From the NCBI GenBank assembly GCA_002786505.1, contig PCTK01000057.1, positions 28,734 to 48,680 on the forward strand: DNA of 19,947 bases. Direction: 5' to 3'. The notes beneath the pieces were generated by a model that had not been told where the DNA came from, did not search any database, and saw only the letters and a program-made list of their open reading frames with translations. How positions within the stretch are numbered: position 1 is the stretch's first letter; each line of letters begins with the position of its first letter. Positions 1 through 7,986 of this stretch are shown here, piece by piece. A program made the translations under genes and the position numbers. The DNA is from Nitrospinae bacterium CG22_combo_CG10-13_8_21_14_all_47_10. GTDB taxonomy: Bacteria; Nitrospinota; Nitrospinia; Nitrospinales; VA-1.

Positions 1-998
1 TGGACATAGACAAATTAATTTTGAAACATTTGAATGGTTATCAACCGGCTTTCGTATTGATTGCGGCAAACGAGCTAAAACTGTTTGACCAACTCAAACA
101 ACCGGCAACAGCAGTACAAGTCGCAAAAACCTTGAGCCTGGACCCCGAAGCCACTGAACGCTTACTCAACGCCCTCACCTCCCTGGAAATTGTTGTCAAG
201 GAAAACGGCCAATACCATCTTCCCCCTGCGGCCGGGAGTTATCTCACCACCGGTGGCGAACATTCAATGAAACAATGGATTCAGCTTTCGTCAGACCTGA
301 TCCCGGTATGGGCACAACTCTCAACCTTTATCAAGTCGGGTATTCTCATCAAAAGCATCATGGACATGCTTGGTAGCGACCCCCATAAAATGAGGGCATT
401 CACAGACGCCATGCACGACAAGGCCCTTAAAGCCACCTGGCTCATTGCACGGGAGATTCCCATCGGCGATGCCCACTCCATGCTTGATGTCGGGGGCGGC
501 CCGGGAACCTATGCGCTGGAATGGTGCAAACTGCACAACCACCTCAAGGCAACGGTTTTCGATATCGCTCCGGTTCTGGAAGTCACAAAAAATTATATTG
601 AAGCCTATGGACTGCAGGGCCGGGTTGACACCAAACCCGGAGATTTCCATAAAGACGATCTGGGCGACAGCCAATACGATCTGGTACTCATGGCTAATAT
701 CCTGCATATGTATGACGCGGATATGAGCAAGTCCCTTGTCGCCAAGGCTGTTAAAGCAGTAAAACCTGGAGGACGTATCGTCATCCATGGATTCTGTACC
801 GATGAAGACCAGGCCGGACCGCTTGAGGATACTTTGTTCAGTCTCAATATCGGCATGTTGACAGAGGGCGGCCGGGCTCATCCGGTTCAGGAAAAAATCG
901 ACTGGCTGAAAAGCGCCGGAGTTACAGATATCCGCCATTTCCGGGTTCAAGCAATCCCCACCGGGGTCGTAACCGCCACTCGGCATGAGGTGCAATAG
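1..998 (+). CDS. SAM-dependent O-methyltransferase (winged-helix dimerisation type), start cut by one base
   Basis: The reading frame is open from base 3. The window begins with 'tg' followed by GAC, so the true start is probably an ATG whose A lies one base outside, giving a protein of about 332 aa. An internal TTG at 21 is a less likely start. Residues about 10-85 look like the winged-helix dimerisation domain of plant-type O-methyltransferases. Residues 162-169 (LDVGGGPG) are the SAM-binding motif I, and the later segment KPGGRIVIHGF is a typical post-motif strand. The family includes CrtF, BchU and ASMT-like enzymes that methylate hydroxyl groups on carotenoids, chlorophyll side chains or aromatics. 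The substrate here cannot be read from sequence. It converges on the EamA permease gene with a 46-bp gap. Family assignment is firm; specific function is unknown. Confidence 0.85.
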   Translation, partial: DIDKLILKHLNGYQPAFVLIAANELKLFDQLKQPATAVQVAKTLSLDPEATERLLNALTSLEIVVKENGQYHLPPAAGSYLTTGGEHSMKQWIQLSSDLIPVWAQLSTFIKSGILIKSIMDMLGSDPHKMRAFTDAMHDKALKATWLIAREIPIGDAHSMLDVGGGPGTYALEWCKLHNHLKATVFDIAPVLEVTKNYIEAYGLQGRVDTKPGDFHKDDLGDSQYDLVLMANILHMYDADMSKSLVAKAVKAVKPGGRIVIHGFCTDEDQAGPLEDTLFSLNIGMLTEGGRAHPVQEKIDWLKSAGVTDIRHFRVQAIPTGVVTATRHEVQ

Positions 999-1044
999 TT
1001 CTTGTCTAGCGAGCAAAGAGTCCTCTCGCCTTAAGGAGTCCTTC

Positions 1045-1965
1045 TTACCCTGCCTCCTCCGGGGGTGGGGTACGGCGATAGACGACCAACACCACACCGG
1101 TCACGGCGACCGCACCGCCCCAGTACCCTATCGCTCCAACCGGGTCAGCTTGCAATCCGGCAAAGCCGATTTCAGGAAGAGTTTTCATTCCCCAAAGAGT
1201 TATCAGCGGATTCAAACTGATGATAACGCTGATCAGAGCCAAGGGAATGTATTTCACAGCTTCGGCAAGAGCGCCATATGCGAGTAGCGTGTTGAACCCG
1301 CAAAAGATCAGCGACAACCAGGCAGTGAGTCCGGCTCTAGTGAAATCGCTCCACTCCACTCCTCCTATCAGCGTAAACGTGGCGACGGCGTAGACCAGCA
1401 TGTTTAAGGACTGGGCACCATATTTCCGACTGAGAAACTTTTGCGAGATCATGTATCCCACCCAAGCCAATGCCGCGAGAATAATTAGAAAGTCCGCATA
1501 ATAATAATTCCCCCGTTCCTGAATACGGCTTTGCTGATCATAAAAAAACAGGAGCAGGCCGCTTGCTACGACAATCATTCCCAGAACCTGCCTGAACGCC
1601 AGGCGTTCACGAAAAACATAAACCCCCGCCAGCACCAAAAACACGGAGGCAGTCTGTATCAACACCGCCATATTGGAAGGTCCGCTCAAATCCACACCCA
1701 CTGTCACCCAATAATAATTTATCGAAAGACAGGCTCCTCCCAGGATTCCCATCCACGGCGGCCTGCGAAGGATCCTTAACGGTTCATGCTCATTCCATTG
1801 CAGGATCAAGGCGAGAATCAAAAATGCAAAGACAAATCTGAACCAGGCAATCGTACCCGCATGAAAACCCTGCAGAGTAATTTTAAGGAAAATAGGAAGA
1901 AAGCCCCAAAGCAAAGCAGTGGCAAATGACAACAAGATGCCACGAAGGTAGTGAGTGGGAGCCAC
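1045..1965 (-). CDS. EamA/DMT-superfamily permease
   Basis: This is a polytopic membrane protein of about 306 aa with roughly ten hydrophobic segments arranged as two EamA halves, which is the usual size and layout for drug/metabolite transporter (DMT) family exporters. I place the start at the GTG at 1965 because AAGGA lies seven bases upstream (1973-1977) and TM1 follows after about ten residues. In-frame alternatives are ATG at 2004 and TTG at 2019, which would add a poorly conserved leader of 13-18 residues. It is the last gene of the minus-strand run and lies 85 bp after hisH with this start (31 bp with the TTG start), so it may be cotranscribed. DMT exporters move amino acids, nucleotides or drugs. 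Its position after histidine genes hints at amino-acid or metabolite export, but that is inference. The ligand is unknown. Confidence 0.85.
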   Translation of the reverse strand: MAPTHYLRGILLSFATALLWGFLPIFLKITLQGFHAGTIAWFRFVFAFLILALILQWNEHEPLRILRRPPWMGILGGACLSINYYWVTVGVDLSGPSNMAVLIQTASVFLVLAGVYVFRERLAFRQVLGMIVVASGLLLFFYDQQSRIQERGNYYYADFLIILAALAWVGYMISQKFLSRKYGAQSLNMLVYAVATFTLIGGVEWSDFTRAGLTAWLSLIFCGFNTLLAYGALAEAVKYIPLALISVIISLNPLITLWGMKTLPEIGFAGLQADPVGAIGYWGGAVAVTGVVLVVYRRTPPPEEAG

Positions 1966-1972
1966 TAAGTAA

Positions 1973-1977
1973 TCCTT
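1973..1977 (-). promoter_or_regulatory. Ribosome binding site selecting the EamA start
   Basis: On the minus strand AAGGA stands seven bases before GTG 1965. The upstream in-frame candidates (ATG 2004, TTG 2019) have only a weak AGG or nothing comparable, so this site favours the shorter protein. Confidence 0.5.
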
Positions 1978-2050
1978 GATGGGCACGGTAGACAGCAATG
2001 ACATGCCAAACCTGGGCAAATTGTTAGCCGCAAGACCAGGCTATTGCTCA

Positions 2051-2683
2051 TTAGCCGTGAAGGTTGGAAAAATTTTTCAGAATGGTAAGACCCAGGCGCT
2101 GGCTTTTTTCCGGATGAAACTGGAACGCATGGATATTTTCGTGATGGATTCCTGAGGTAAAATCAATTCCATAAGAGGTTGTCGTGGCAATGATCGAAGC
2201 ACTCTGTGGAACAATATAATAAGAATGCACAAAGTAGAAGTAGGACTCATCGGGAACCGAGTCAAACAATGGGTTGCCCGGAACCACTCGCACCGTGTTC
2301 CATCCCATATGTGGAATTTTTAATGGCTCACCCGAATCAGAGCTGAGGTGAGCATTTTTGAATCCCACCACTTTTCCGGGTAAGATACCCAGCCCATCCA
2401 CCTGGCCAAACTCTTCGCTCTGATTAAAAAGAAGTTGCAGTCCAAGGCAAATCCCCAAAAACGGTTTGCCGCTTTTGACAGACTTGTGTACGGTATCAAT
2501 AAGGCCCAACTTCTCCAAATTCTCCATACAGTCCTTGAATGCCCCAACACCAGGAAGCACTACTGACTTTGCTGAAAGGATTTTTTGTGAATCACTGGTA
2601 ACAATTGCTTCTGCCCCCACGGCTTCAAAGGCCTTTTGCACGGAACGAAGATTGCCCATTCCGTAGTCAATGATAGCGATCAA
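2051..2683 (-). CDS. hisH: Imidazole glycerol phosphate synthase, glutamine amidotransferase subunit
   Basis: HisH hydrolyses glutamine and passes ammonia to HisF, giving imidazole glycerol phosphate and AICAR in histidine synthesis. The 210-aa protein has the class I glutaminase layout: oxyanion region PGVGAF at 44-49, nucleophile Cys79 in GICLGLQLL, and the His190/Glu192 pair in FHPEKS. It starts at TTG 2683 with the family N-terminus MIAIIDYGMGNL. The TTG follows the hisB stop codon with no gap, which implies translational coupling; AAAGGG within the end of hisB can act as the binding site. HisF and HisA do not follow here, so its synthase partner must be encoded elsewhere. Assignment is secure. 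Confidence 0.96.
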   Translation of the reverse strand: MIAIIDYGMGNLRSVQKAFEAVGAEAIVTSDSQKILSAKSVVLPGVGAFKDCMENLEKLGLIDTVHKSVKSGKPFLGICLGLQLLFNQSEEFGQVDGLGILPGKVVGFKNAHLSSDSGEPLKIPHMGWNTVRVVPGNPLFDSVPDESYFYFVHSYYIVPQSASIIATTTSYGIDFTSGIHHENIHAFQFHPEKSQRLGLTILKNFSNLHG

Positions 2684-3271
2684 CTATAGGGTCCCTTTGG
2701 TCGAGGGAATGTCTTTGGAGCGGGCGTCCAGGGTGCAAGCAGAATCTAACGCGCGGGCAAATGCTTTAAACAGCGCTTCCGTTATGTGGTGAAGATTATT
2801 CCAGTACGGGGAATTGAAATGCAAGGTCGTACCGCTGTTGGTGGCAAAAGCCTGGAAAAATTCCGCCACCAATTCGACATCAAACTCGCCGAGCTTGGCT
2901 TTGGGGAGTTCCAGATTGAACACAAAGAAAGCCCGACCACTGATATCAATAATGCACTGAGCCAAGGCTTCGTTCAGGGGAACATTGGCTTCCGCGAACC
3001 TGCGAATACCTTTTTTATCCCCTAACGCTTCCTTGAAAGCTTGGCCAATAGCTATGCCCACGTCTTCGACTGTGTGGTGAAAGTCTATATGGGTGTCCCC
3101 TTGGGCCTTAACCGTCAAGTCAAAAAAACCATGCCGGGCCAATTGCGACAGCATATGATCCAAAAAAGGCACAGGAGTTTGAATGTCGTGAACCCCAGTT
3201 CCATCCAGATTCAGACTGACTTCAATTTGTGTCTCGCTTGTGGAGCGCTTAACGTGGGAAGTTCTATCCAT
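2684..3271 (-). CDS. hisB: Imidazoleglycerol-phosphate dehydratase (monofunctional)
   Basis: This enzyme dehydrates imidazole glycerol phosphate to imidazole acetol phosphate in histidine synthesis. The 195-aa length matches single-domain IGPD; the phosphatase domain of enterobacterial HisB is absent. Both halves of the duplicated metal site are visible: HHTVED at 65-70 and HHITEA at 161-166, with FLDHML at 36-41. ATG 3271 overlaps the end of dxs by 8 bp, and its stop abuts the hisH start. It is therefore sandwiched in an ispA-dxs-hisB-hisH transcript. The usual VP(L/M)DEALA segment reads VPLNEALA here, a conservative D-to-N change. Assignment is secure. Confidence 0.96.
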   Translation of the reverse strand: MDRTSHVKRSTSETQIEVSLNLDGTGVHDIQTPVPFLDHMLSQLARHGFFDLTVKAQGDTHIDFHHTVEDVGIAIGQAFKEALGDKKGIRRFAEANVPLNEALAQCIIDISGRAFFVFNLELPKAKLGEFDVELVAEFFQAFATNSGTTLHFNSPYWNNLHHITEALFKAFARALDSACTLDARSKDIPSTKGTL

Positions 3272-5282
3272 TCAGTGATTGCTTTACCGTAGTCTCTTCT
3301 TTTTTACCGTTTCCGGAATAGGTCGTTTTCCTGCCATTCGTGGAATGACGTTTCTTGCCATTATCGGCTACCCATTCTTTTCCCTTGCCAGAAGCGGCCA
3401 TCTCAGCCACCGATCCATAAAAAGTCATGATAGTTTCAAACATGCCTTCCGGGTCCAGCTTAAGAATTTTACGCTGTATAGTGGGTGAGCCGTGCTCCAG
3501 AACAAAGTCACCAATTCCGATACACTTAACCGGAACATGCACCATCTGCTCTTCCTGCAGGGCTTCCAGAATAGCGGAACCAAAACCACCTTTGAGAGAG
3601 TGTTCTTCAGTCGTGATTAAGCACCTCACCTTAAGGGCGTATTTAACAAGCAATTCCTTATCCACAGGTTTGGCAAATCGGGCATTAATAACGGCAACGC
3701 TAACCCCTTCTTTCTCAAACTTATCCGCTACCTCTTGTGCCCATTCCACGGTATGGCCATACGCAAATATTGCAATATCCTTTCCGTCCTGAATCACTTC
3801 TCCCTTACCGATCTCAAGTGTCTTTATTTCCGGGTCGAGCGGCACACCTAAACCGGAACCTCTGGGATAGCGAAGGGCCGCCGGGCCAGGATGGCAAACC
3901 GCCGTTTTCAACATGTGCCGTAATTCATTTTCATCTTTTGGGGCCATGACCACCATATTCGGCAAGGTACGAAGAAAAGCAATATCATAAAATCCCTGGT
4001 GCGTCGCCCCATCTTCCCCAACTATTCCCGCCCGGTCCATGGCAAACGTCACCGGCAGATTCATCAGGCAGATATCGTGCACAACCTGGTCATACGCTCT
4101 TTGAAGAAAGGTGGAATAAATGGCAACAACCGGACGAAAACCCTCTATAGAGAGAGAGCCCGCAAAAGCAACTCCGTGTTGCTCAGCCATGCCAACATCA
4201 AAAGTCCGGTCGGGGAACACCTTGCCAAACTCACTAATTCCCGTCCCATCCGGCATGGCCGCGGTAATACCAATAATTTTTTCATCTTCTTGAGCCAGTT
4301 GGATCAGGGCATCTGCAAACACACTGGTGTATGCAGGGTTGGCTTTCTTCTTATGAAACTCACCTGTAGAAATATTGAATGGCTTGGCGCCATGCCAGAC
4401 ATCCGCCTTCTCTTCTGCCTGCTCATAACCTTTCCCCTTACGGGTGATGACATGCATCAAGGTCGGCCCTTTAAGATCTTTTACAGCGATAAACGATTCG
4501 GTCAATGCCTTGATATCATGACCATCTATAGGCCCGACATAACGAAAACCCAGGTCTTCGAATAAACGCCCGGGAATAAACACTCCCTTTATAGCCTCGT
4601 CTATCTTATGCGCATACCGGGAGATTTCCTTACCAATACCCGGAACAGCCAATAAAAGCTGGCCTATCTCCTGTTTGATTTTCAACATTACCTGTCCAGT
4701 CATAATTTTGCTGAGATGCGCGGACATACCCCCCACATTAGCAGAGATGGACATTTCATTATCGTTGAGAACAACGATAATATCATTTTGGATATGCCCG
4801 GTATGGTTGAGTCCTTCAAAAGCCATTCCTGCGGTCAGTGAGCCATCCCCAATAATAGCAATGACGTCGTTATCCCCCTTTTTCAAATCCCTCGCTTTGG
4901 CAAAACCAAGTGCGGCGGAAATAGAAGTGCCGCCATGCCCACAGTTCCAGTGATCATGTTCGCTTTCTTCGCGTTTGGTGAAACCACATAACCCTTCATG
5001 CTGACGGAGAGTTTTGAACCGGGCTTTCCTGCCTGTCAGTAATTTATGGACATAGGACTGGTGCCCCACGTCCCAGATAAACTTATCCTTCGGGCTATTG
5101 AAGACGTAATGCAGGGCCAGGGTCAATTCCACAACCCCCAAATTGGAGGACAAATGCCCGCCTGTTTCGGAAATGGTTTCCAGAAGCATGTCGCGGATTT
5201 CCCGAGCCAGAAGCGGTAAATCTTCAACCGAAAGTTTTTTTAAATCTTCGGGATTATCAACTCGACTTAAGAACTTACTCAT
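3264..5282 (-). CDS. dxs: 1-deoxy-D-xylulose-5-phosphate synthase with extended tail
   Basis: DXS condenses pyruvate and glyceraldehyde 3-phosphate with thiamine diphosphate (TPP), the first step of the MEP isoprenoid pathway. It has the transketolase-like order: GHQSYVHK near 74-81, the TPP/Mg motif GDGS (145-148) to NDN (173-175), catalytic Glu367 in GMAEQH, then a C-terminal transketolase domain. I prefer ATG 5282, which has GGA eight bases upstream; TTG 5297 directly after the ispA stop would add five residues. At 672 aa it exceeds the usual 620-640 because of a hydrophilic C-terminal tail of about 40 residues with repeated NG(K/R)K units. The gene follows ispA by 15 bp and overlaps hisB. 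Core assignment is secure; the tail has no known role. Confidence 0.97.
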   Translation of the reverse strand: MSKFLSRVDNPEDLKKLSVEDLPLLAREIRDMLLETISETGGHLSSNLGVVELTLALHYVFNSPKDKFIWDVGHQSYVHKLLTGRKARFKTLRQHEGLCGFTKREESEHDHWNCGHGGTSISAALGFAKARDLKKGDNDVIAIIGDGSLTAGMAFEGLNHTGHIQNDIIVVLNDNEMSISANVGGMSAHLSKIMTGQVMLKIKQEIGQLLLAVPGIGKEISRYAHKIDEAIKGVFIPGRLFEDLGFRYVGPIDGHDIKALTESFIAVKDLKGPTLMHVITRKGKGYEQAEEKADVWHGAKPFNISTGEFHKKKANPAYTSVFADALIQLAQEDEKIIGITAAMPDGTGISEFGKVFPDRTFDVGMAEQHGVAFAGSLSIEGFRPVVAIYSTFLQRAYDQVVHDICLMNLPVTFAMDRAGIVGEDGATHQGFYDIAFLRTLPNMVVMAPKDENELRHMLKTAVCHPGPAALRYPRGSGLGVPLDPEIKTLEIGKGEVIQDGKDIAIFAYGHTVEWAQEVADKFEKEGVSVAVINARFAKPVDKELLVKYALKVRCLITTEEHSLKGGFGSAILEALQEEQMVHVPVKCIGIGDFVLEHGSPTIQRKILKLDPEGMFETIMTFYGSVAEMAASGKGKEWVADNGKKRHSTNGRKTTYSGNGKKEETTVKQSLNG

Positions 5283-5297
5283 AGGGGTTCCAGTCAA

Positions 5298-6209
5298 TTA
5301 AAATGTTCGCTGCACAAAGAACCGGGCAATCTCTCGGAGAGGGTCTGCCCGATCATCAAATTCTTCCAGACAAGCTAAACTTTCCTCGACCAACTCATCG
5401 GCTTTCCGGCGAGACTCTTCTAATCCATAAAGGGCCGGATAGGTTGCCTTGTTTTTAGTCAGATCACTACCAATATCCTTACCCATCTGTTTCTCGTCAC
5501 CCGTGATATCGAGAATGTCATCAATAATCTGAAAGGCAAGCCCAATATGCGCCCCAAATCGGGACAATGAATTCAACTGGCGGGGAGTGGCCTGACTAAG
5601 AATGCCGCCACACCTGATACAAGCTCGAATCAGAAACCCTGTTTTGTAGATGTGAATATATTCCAGAGTTTCCGCATCAATTGGTTTACCTTCAGACTCA
5701 AGGTCGACCACTTGACCGCCAATCATTCCTGTAGACCCTAACGCAACCGCCATCTCCTGAGTGGCATTGAGAATGCACTCAGGCGGGATGGACTCCATCC
5801 CAGCCGACCGGGTCATCAGGATAAACGCCTGAGTCAACAAAGCATCTCCAGCTAAAATGGCGATGGCTTCTCCAAAAACTTTATGGTTTGTAGGTTTCCC
5901 CCGTCGCAGGTCATCATTGTCCAAAGCAGGGAGATCATCATGAATCAGGGTATACGTGTGTACCAACTCCGCGGCCACCGCAAACGGCAGAACCGCTTTC
6001 CGGTCTCCCCCTACCGCCTCTGCGGCGGCAATAACCAAAACAGGACGTAACCTCTTCCCCCCGGCAAGGAGACTGTAATGCATCGCTTTATGGATGACTT
6101 CAGGATAGGCACTCTCCTCCGGTAAAAGATTCAGTATCCCTTCGTCGATTATTTTTTTACCTTCAGAAAGGTACTGAGATGCAGACAAACCGTTCAATAA
6201 ATCAATCAA
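5298..6209 (-). CDS. ispA: Polyprenyl (farnesyl/geranylgeranyl) diphosphate synthase
   Basis: This trans-prenyltransferase extends DMAPP with IPP to make C15 or C20 diphosphates. Both aspartate-rich motifs are present: the first, DDLPALD, at 91-97 and the second, DDILD, at 230-234, with GGKRLRP at 50-56 and LAGDALL at 119-125. The 303 aa length fits short-chain synthases of the IspA type. Product length (FPP or GGPP) cannot be fixed by eye. The start is TTG 6209: an in-frame stop lies immediately upstream, and the next ATG (residue 43) would cut into conserved sequence. I see no clear Shine-Dalgarno site. It heads the minus-strand operon and sits directly before dxs, a common pairing, though the xseB that often precedes it is absent here. 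Confidence 0.95.
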   Translation of the reverse strand: MIDLLNGLSASQYLSEGKKIIDEGILNLLPEESAYPEVIHKAMHYSLLAGGKRLRPVLVIAAAEAVGGDRKAVLPFAVAAELVHTYTLIHDDLPALDNDDLRRGKPTNHKVFGEAIAILAGDALLTQAFILMTRSAGMESIPPECILNATQEMAVALGSTGMIGGQVVDLESEGKPIDAETLEYIHIYKTGFLIRACIRCGGILSQATPRQLNSLSRFGAHIGLAFQIIDDILDITGDEKQMGKDIGSDLTKNKATYPALYGLEESRRKADELVEESLACLEEFDDRADPLREIARFFVQRTF

Positions 6210-6605
6210 CTAATAATTGTTGTCGAGGGTAAAACTTAACCGCCTATCGCTCGAAATCTTAACACATAATCCCAAACAGTCAACTTTATTGTTGGACCAG
6301 ACACTACTTGGAAAATCCTTAGTTTATAAGTCGTTGCCCCTAAAACACTGCCTCGAAAAACCATTAAAAAAAAGTTGCCGGGACAACCCGATTTTGCCTC
6401 AATCCATTGACACCGATTCGACAAAACAAGTGCCATTTTTACTTACATTTCGAAGCTGACAAATACTTGTGTTTCTCTGGGTGTTGATTTACCATGAAGC
6501 GCTAATTTCTTTAAATAATTCAGCTTGTTGAGTTCATCTTAGGCCAGAGCGATTCCAACTATTCCGCCTCGGCCAACTATTCACCTTTTTCAATAGGACC
6601 AAGGA
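6210..6605. other. Divergent non-coding spacer between ispA and nhaD
   Basis: These 396 bp hold no convincing gene. A plus-strand frame at 6217-6459 and a minus-strand frame at 6236-6436 lack family features and good start sites. The spacer contains the candidate ispA promoter and an A-rich stretch followed by a weak inverted repeat (GTTG...CAAC near 6374-6387). The nhaD binding site AGGA (6595-6598) lies at its right end. I saw no tRNA, and no riboswitch structure I can name. Confidence 0.6.
6256..6283 (-). promoter_or_regulatory. Candidate sigma-70-type promoter for ispA-dxs-hisB-hisH
   Basis: On the minus strand TTGACT (6278-6283) and TAAGAT (6256-6261) are separated by 16 bp, matching 5/6 and 4/6 of the sigma-70 consensus. 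A start near 6249 would leave a leader of about 40 nt before TTG 6209. No other good pair was seen between ispA and nhaD on this strand. Based on consensus match only. Confidence 0.35.
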
Positions 6606-7925
6606 ATGCATAGTCTTACTGTTACTTGGGTGGGTTATCTGTCTTTGATCTGTTTTTGTCTGGCCTATACTCTGGTCATATTCGAAGAGCAGATCCATAT
6701 GCGGAAATCCAAACCAGTTATCCTGATCGGGTGTTTCATGTGGGCTCTCATTGGCATCTACGAAGCTGAACATGGAGGCGGACACGCTCACGACCATGTC
6801 AAAGAACTGATCGGTGAAATCGGTGAGCTGTTTTTCTTTCTCCTGGTAGCAATGACCTACATCAACACCCTTGATGAAAGAAATGTGTTCAAAGCATTAA
6901 GGGCCTGGTTGCTTAAGAAAGGTTTGGGGTTTAAAAAACTGTTCTGGGCAACAGGGGGCATTACCTTCCTGCTTTCTCCCGTTGCCGACAACTTGACAAG
7001 CGCATTGCTGATGGCCACCGTAGCGCTAGCGGTTAGTAATGGCAACGGGCGTTTTATCGTTCCCGCATTCGTCAATATTGTGGTCGCGGCCAACGCGGGA
7101 GGCGCCTGGAGTCCTTTCGGGGATATCACCACCCTGATGGTCTGGACTTCGGGGAAAGTTCACACCATGGAATTTTCCTATCTGTTATTGCCCGCCATCG
7201 TCAACTGGGTCATTCCCGCAACCATCATGTATTTCGCCGTTCCTGATGAGCACCCTGAAGTGGGAAAAGAAGAGGTCGAACTCCGACCCGGAGCTAAAAC
7301 CATAATCGGACTCGGAGTATTTACCGTTGCCACGGCAGTCTCTTTCCATCAGTTTCTCCACCTGCCCCCTTTTCTGGGCATGATGTTCGGACTTGGGCTG
7401 TTGATGGTCAAAGGATTTTATTTAAAACGTTGGGGGGAGCAAAAATATCTTGAGAAAATGGGCATTACTACCGAGCGAAGAAACCGCCCACGCTTTGATA
7501 TTTTCACCAAGGTCGAAGGGGTGGAGTTTGATACCCTGCTTTTCTTTTTCGGTGTTCTTACCGCCGTAGGTGCATTGCAATACATCGGCTACCTGGCACT
7601 GGTCAGTGAAAGCATGTATGGCAACCTGGGCCCCACTTATTCCAATATTATTGTTGGTATCCTGTCCGCTGTTGTTGACAACATCCCTGTCATGTATGCA
7701 GTCCTGAAAATGAGTCCTGAAATGGGTCTCGACCAATGGCTGTTAATCACCCTGACCGCAGGGGTTGGCGGCAGTCTGCTCTCAGTCGGTTCTGCCGCCG
7801 GGGTCGCGGTAATGGGAGTTGACAGGGAGCATTATACGTTCATGTCGCATTTAAAATGGGCTCCCGCTATCGCATTGGGTTATATAGCCAGCATTGGCAC
7901 CTGGTACCTGGTAACACCGCACTAA
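6606..7925 (+). CDS. nhaD: NhaD-type Na+/H+ antiporter
   Basis: This 439-aa polytopic inner-membrane protein of the ion-transporter (ArsB/NhaD-like) superfamily exchanges Na+ (or Li+) for H+, for pH and salt homeostasis. Family signatures are seen in order: SPVADNLTSA at 124-133, NAGGAWSPFGD at 163-173 and VDNIPVMYA near 356, each placing charged residues inside membrane segments. There is a short His-rich stretch (HGGGHAHDH, 56-64) before TM2-3. The start ATG has AGGA at 6595-6598, seven bases upstream. It is a single-gene unit, divergent from ispA and closed by the hairpin at 7932-7959. Family assignment is firm; ion specificity is inferred from family. Confidence 0.88.
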   Translation: MHSLTVTWVGYLSLICFCLAYTLVIFEEQIHMRKSKPVILIGCFMWALIGIYEAEHGGGHAHDHVKELIGEIGELFFFLLVAMTYINTLDERNVFKALRAWLLKKGLGFKKLFWATGGITFLLSPVADNLTSALLMATVALAVSNGNGRFIVPAFVNIVVAANAGGAWSPFGDITTLMVWTSGKVHTMEFSYLLLPAIVNWVIPATIMYFAVPDEHPEVGKEEVELRPGAKTIIGLGVFTVATAVSFHQFLHLPPFLGMMFGLGLLMVKGFYLKRWGEQKYLEKMGITTERRNRPRFDIFTKVEGVEFDTLLFFFGVLTAVGALQYIGYLALVSESMYGNLGPTYSNIIVGILSAVVDNIPVMYAVLKMSPEMGLDQWLLITLTAGVGGSLLSVGSAAGVAVMGVDREHYTFMSHLKWAPAIALGYIASIGTWYLVTPH

Positions 7926-7931
7926 TTTTAC

Positions 7932-7959
7932 AGGCGGAGCAAAACTATTTGCTCCGCCT
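7932..7959 (+). terminator. Hairpin terminator between convergent nhaD and comF
   Basis: A perfect 12-bp stem (AGGCGGAGCAAA at 7932-7943 pairing with 7948-7959) closes a 4-nt loop, just after the nhaD stop. The following plus-strand bases (ctatttct) are moderately U-rich. On the minus strand no U-run follows, so it mainly serves nhaD, although it sits where both transcripts meet. Confidence 0.75.
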
Positions 7960-7986
7960 CCTATTTCTGCTAAAAAAAACTGCCCC

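Noticed and set aside
1009..1043. Possible terminator between the O-methyltransferase and the EamA gene
   Set aside because: Only a 5-bp GCGAG/CTCGC stem with an 11-nt loop and a short AAGGA-TCCTT palindrome, with no U-run; too weak to call.
321..1097. 258-aa open frame on the minus strand opposite the O-methyltransferase
   Set aside because: It lies opposite a clear Rossmann methyltransferase and runs into the EamA gene; no recognisable features.
3999..4565. 188-aa plus-strand frame opposite dxs
   Set aside because: Antisense to the conserved transketolase-like core of DXS; no family features or ribosome binding site.
6407..6412. Perfect TTGACA upstream of nhaD
   Set aside because: No acceptable -10 box lies 15-19 bp downstream (TGCCAT is the best seen), and it is nearly 200 bp from the nhaD start.
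6217..6459. 80-aa plus-strand frame (and a minus-strand frame at 6236-6436) in the ispA-nhaD spacer
   Set aside because: Low-complexity Leu/Lys-rich product, no good start signal, and no resemblance to XseB, which often precedes ispA.
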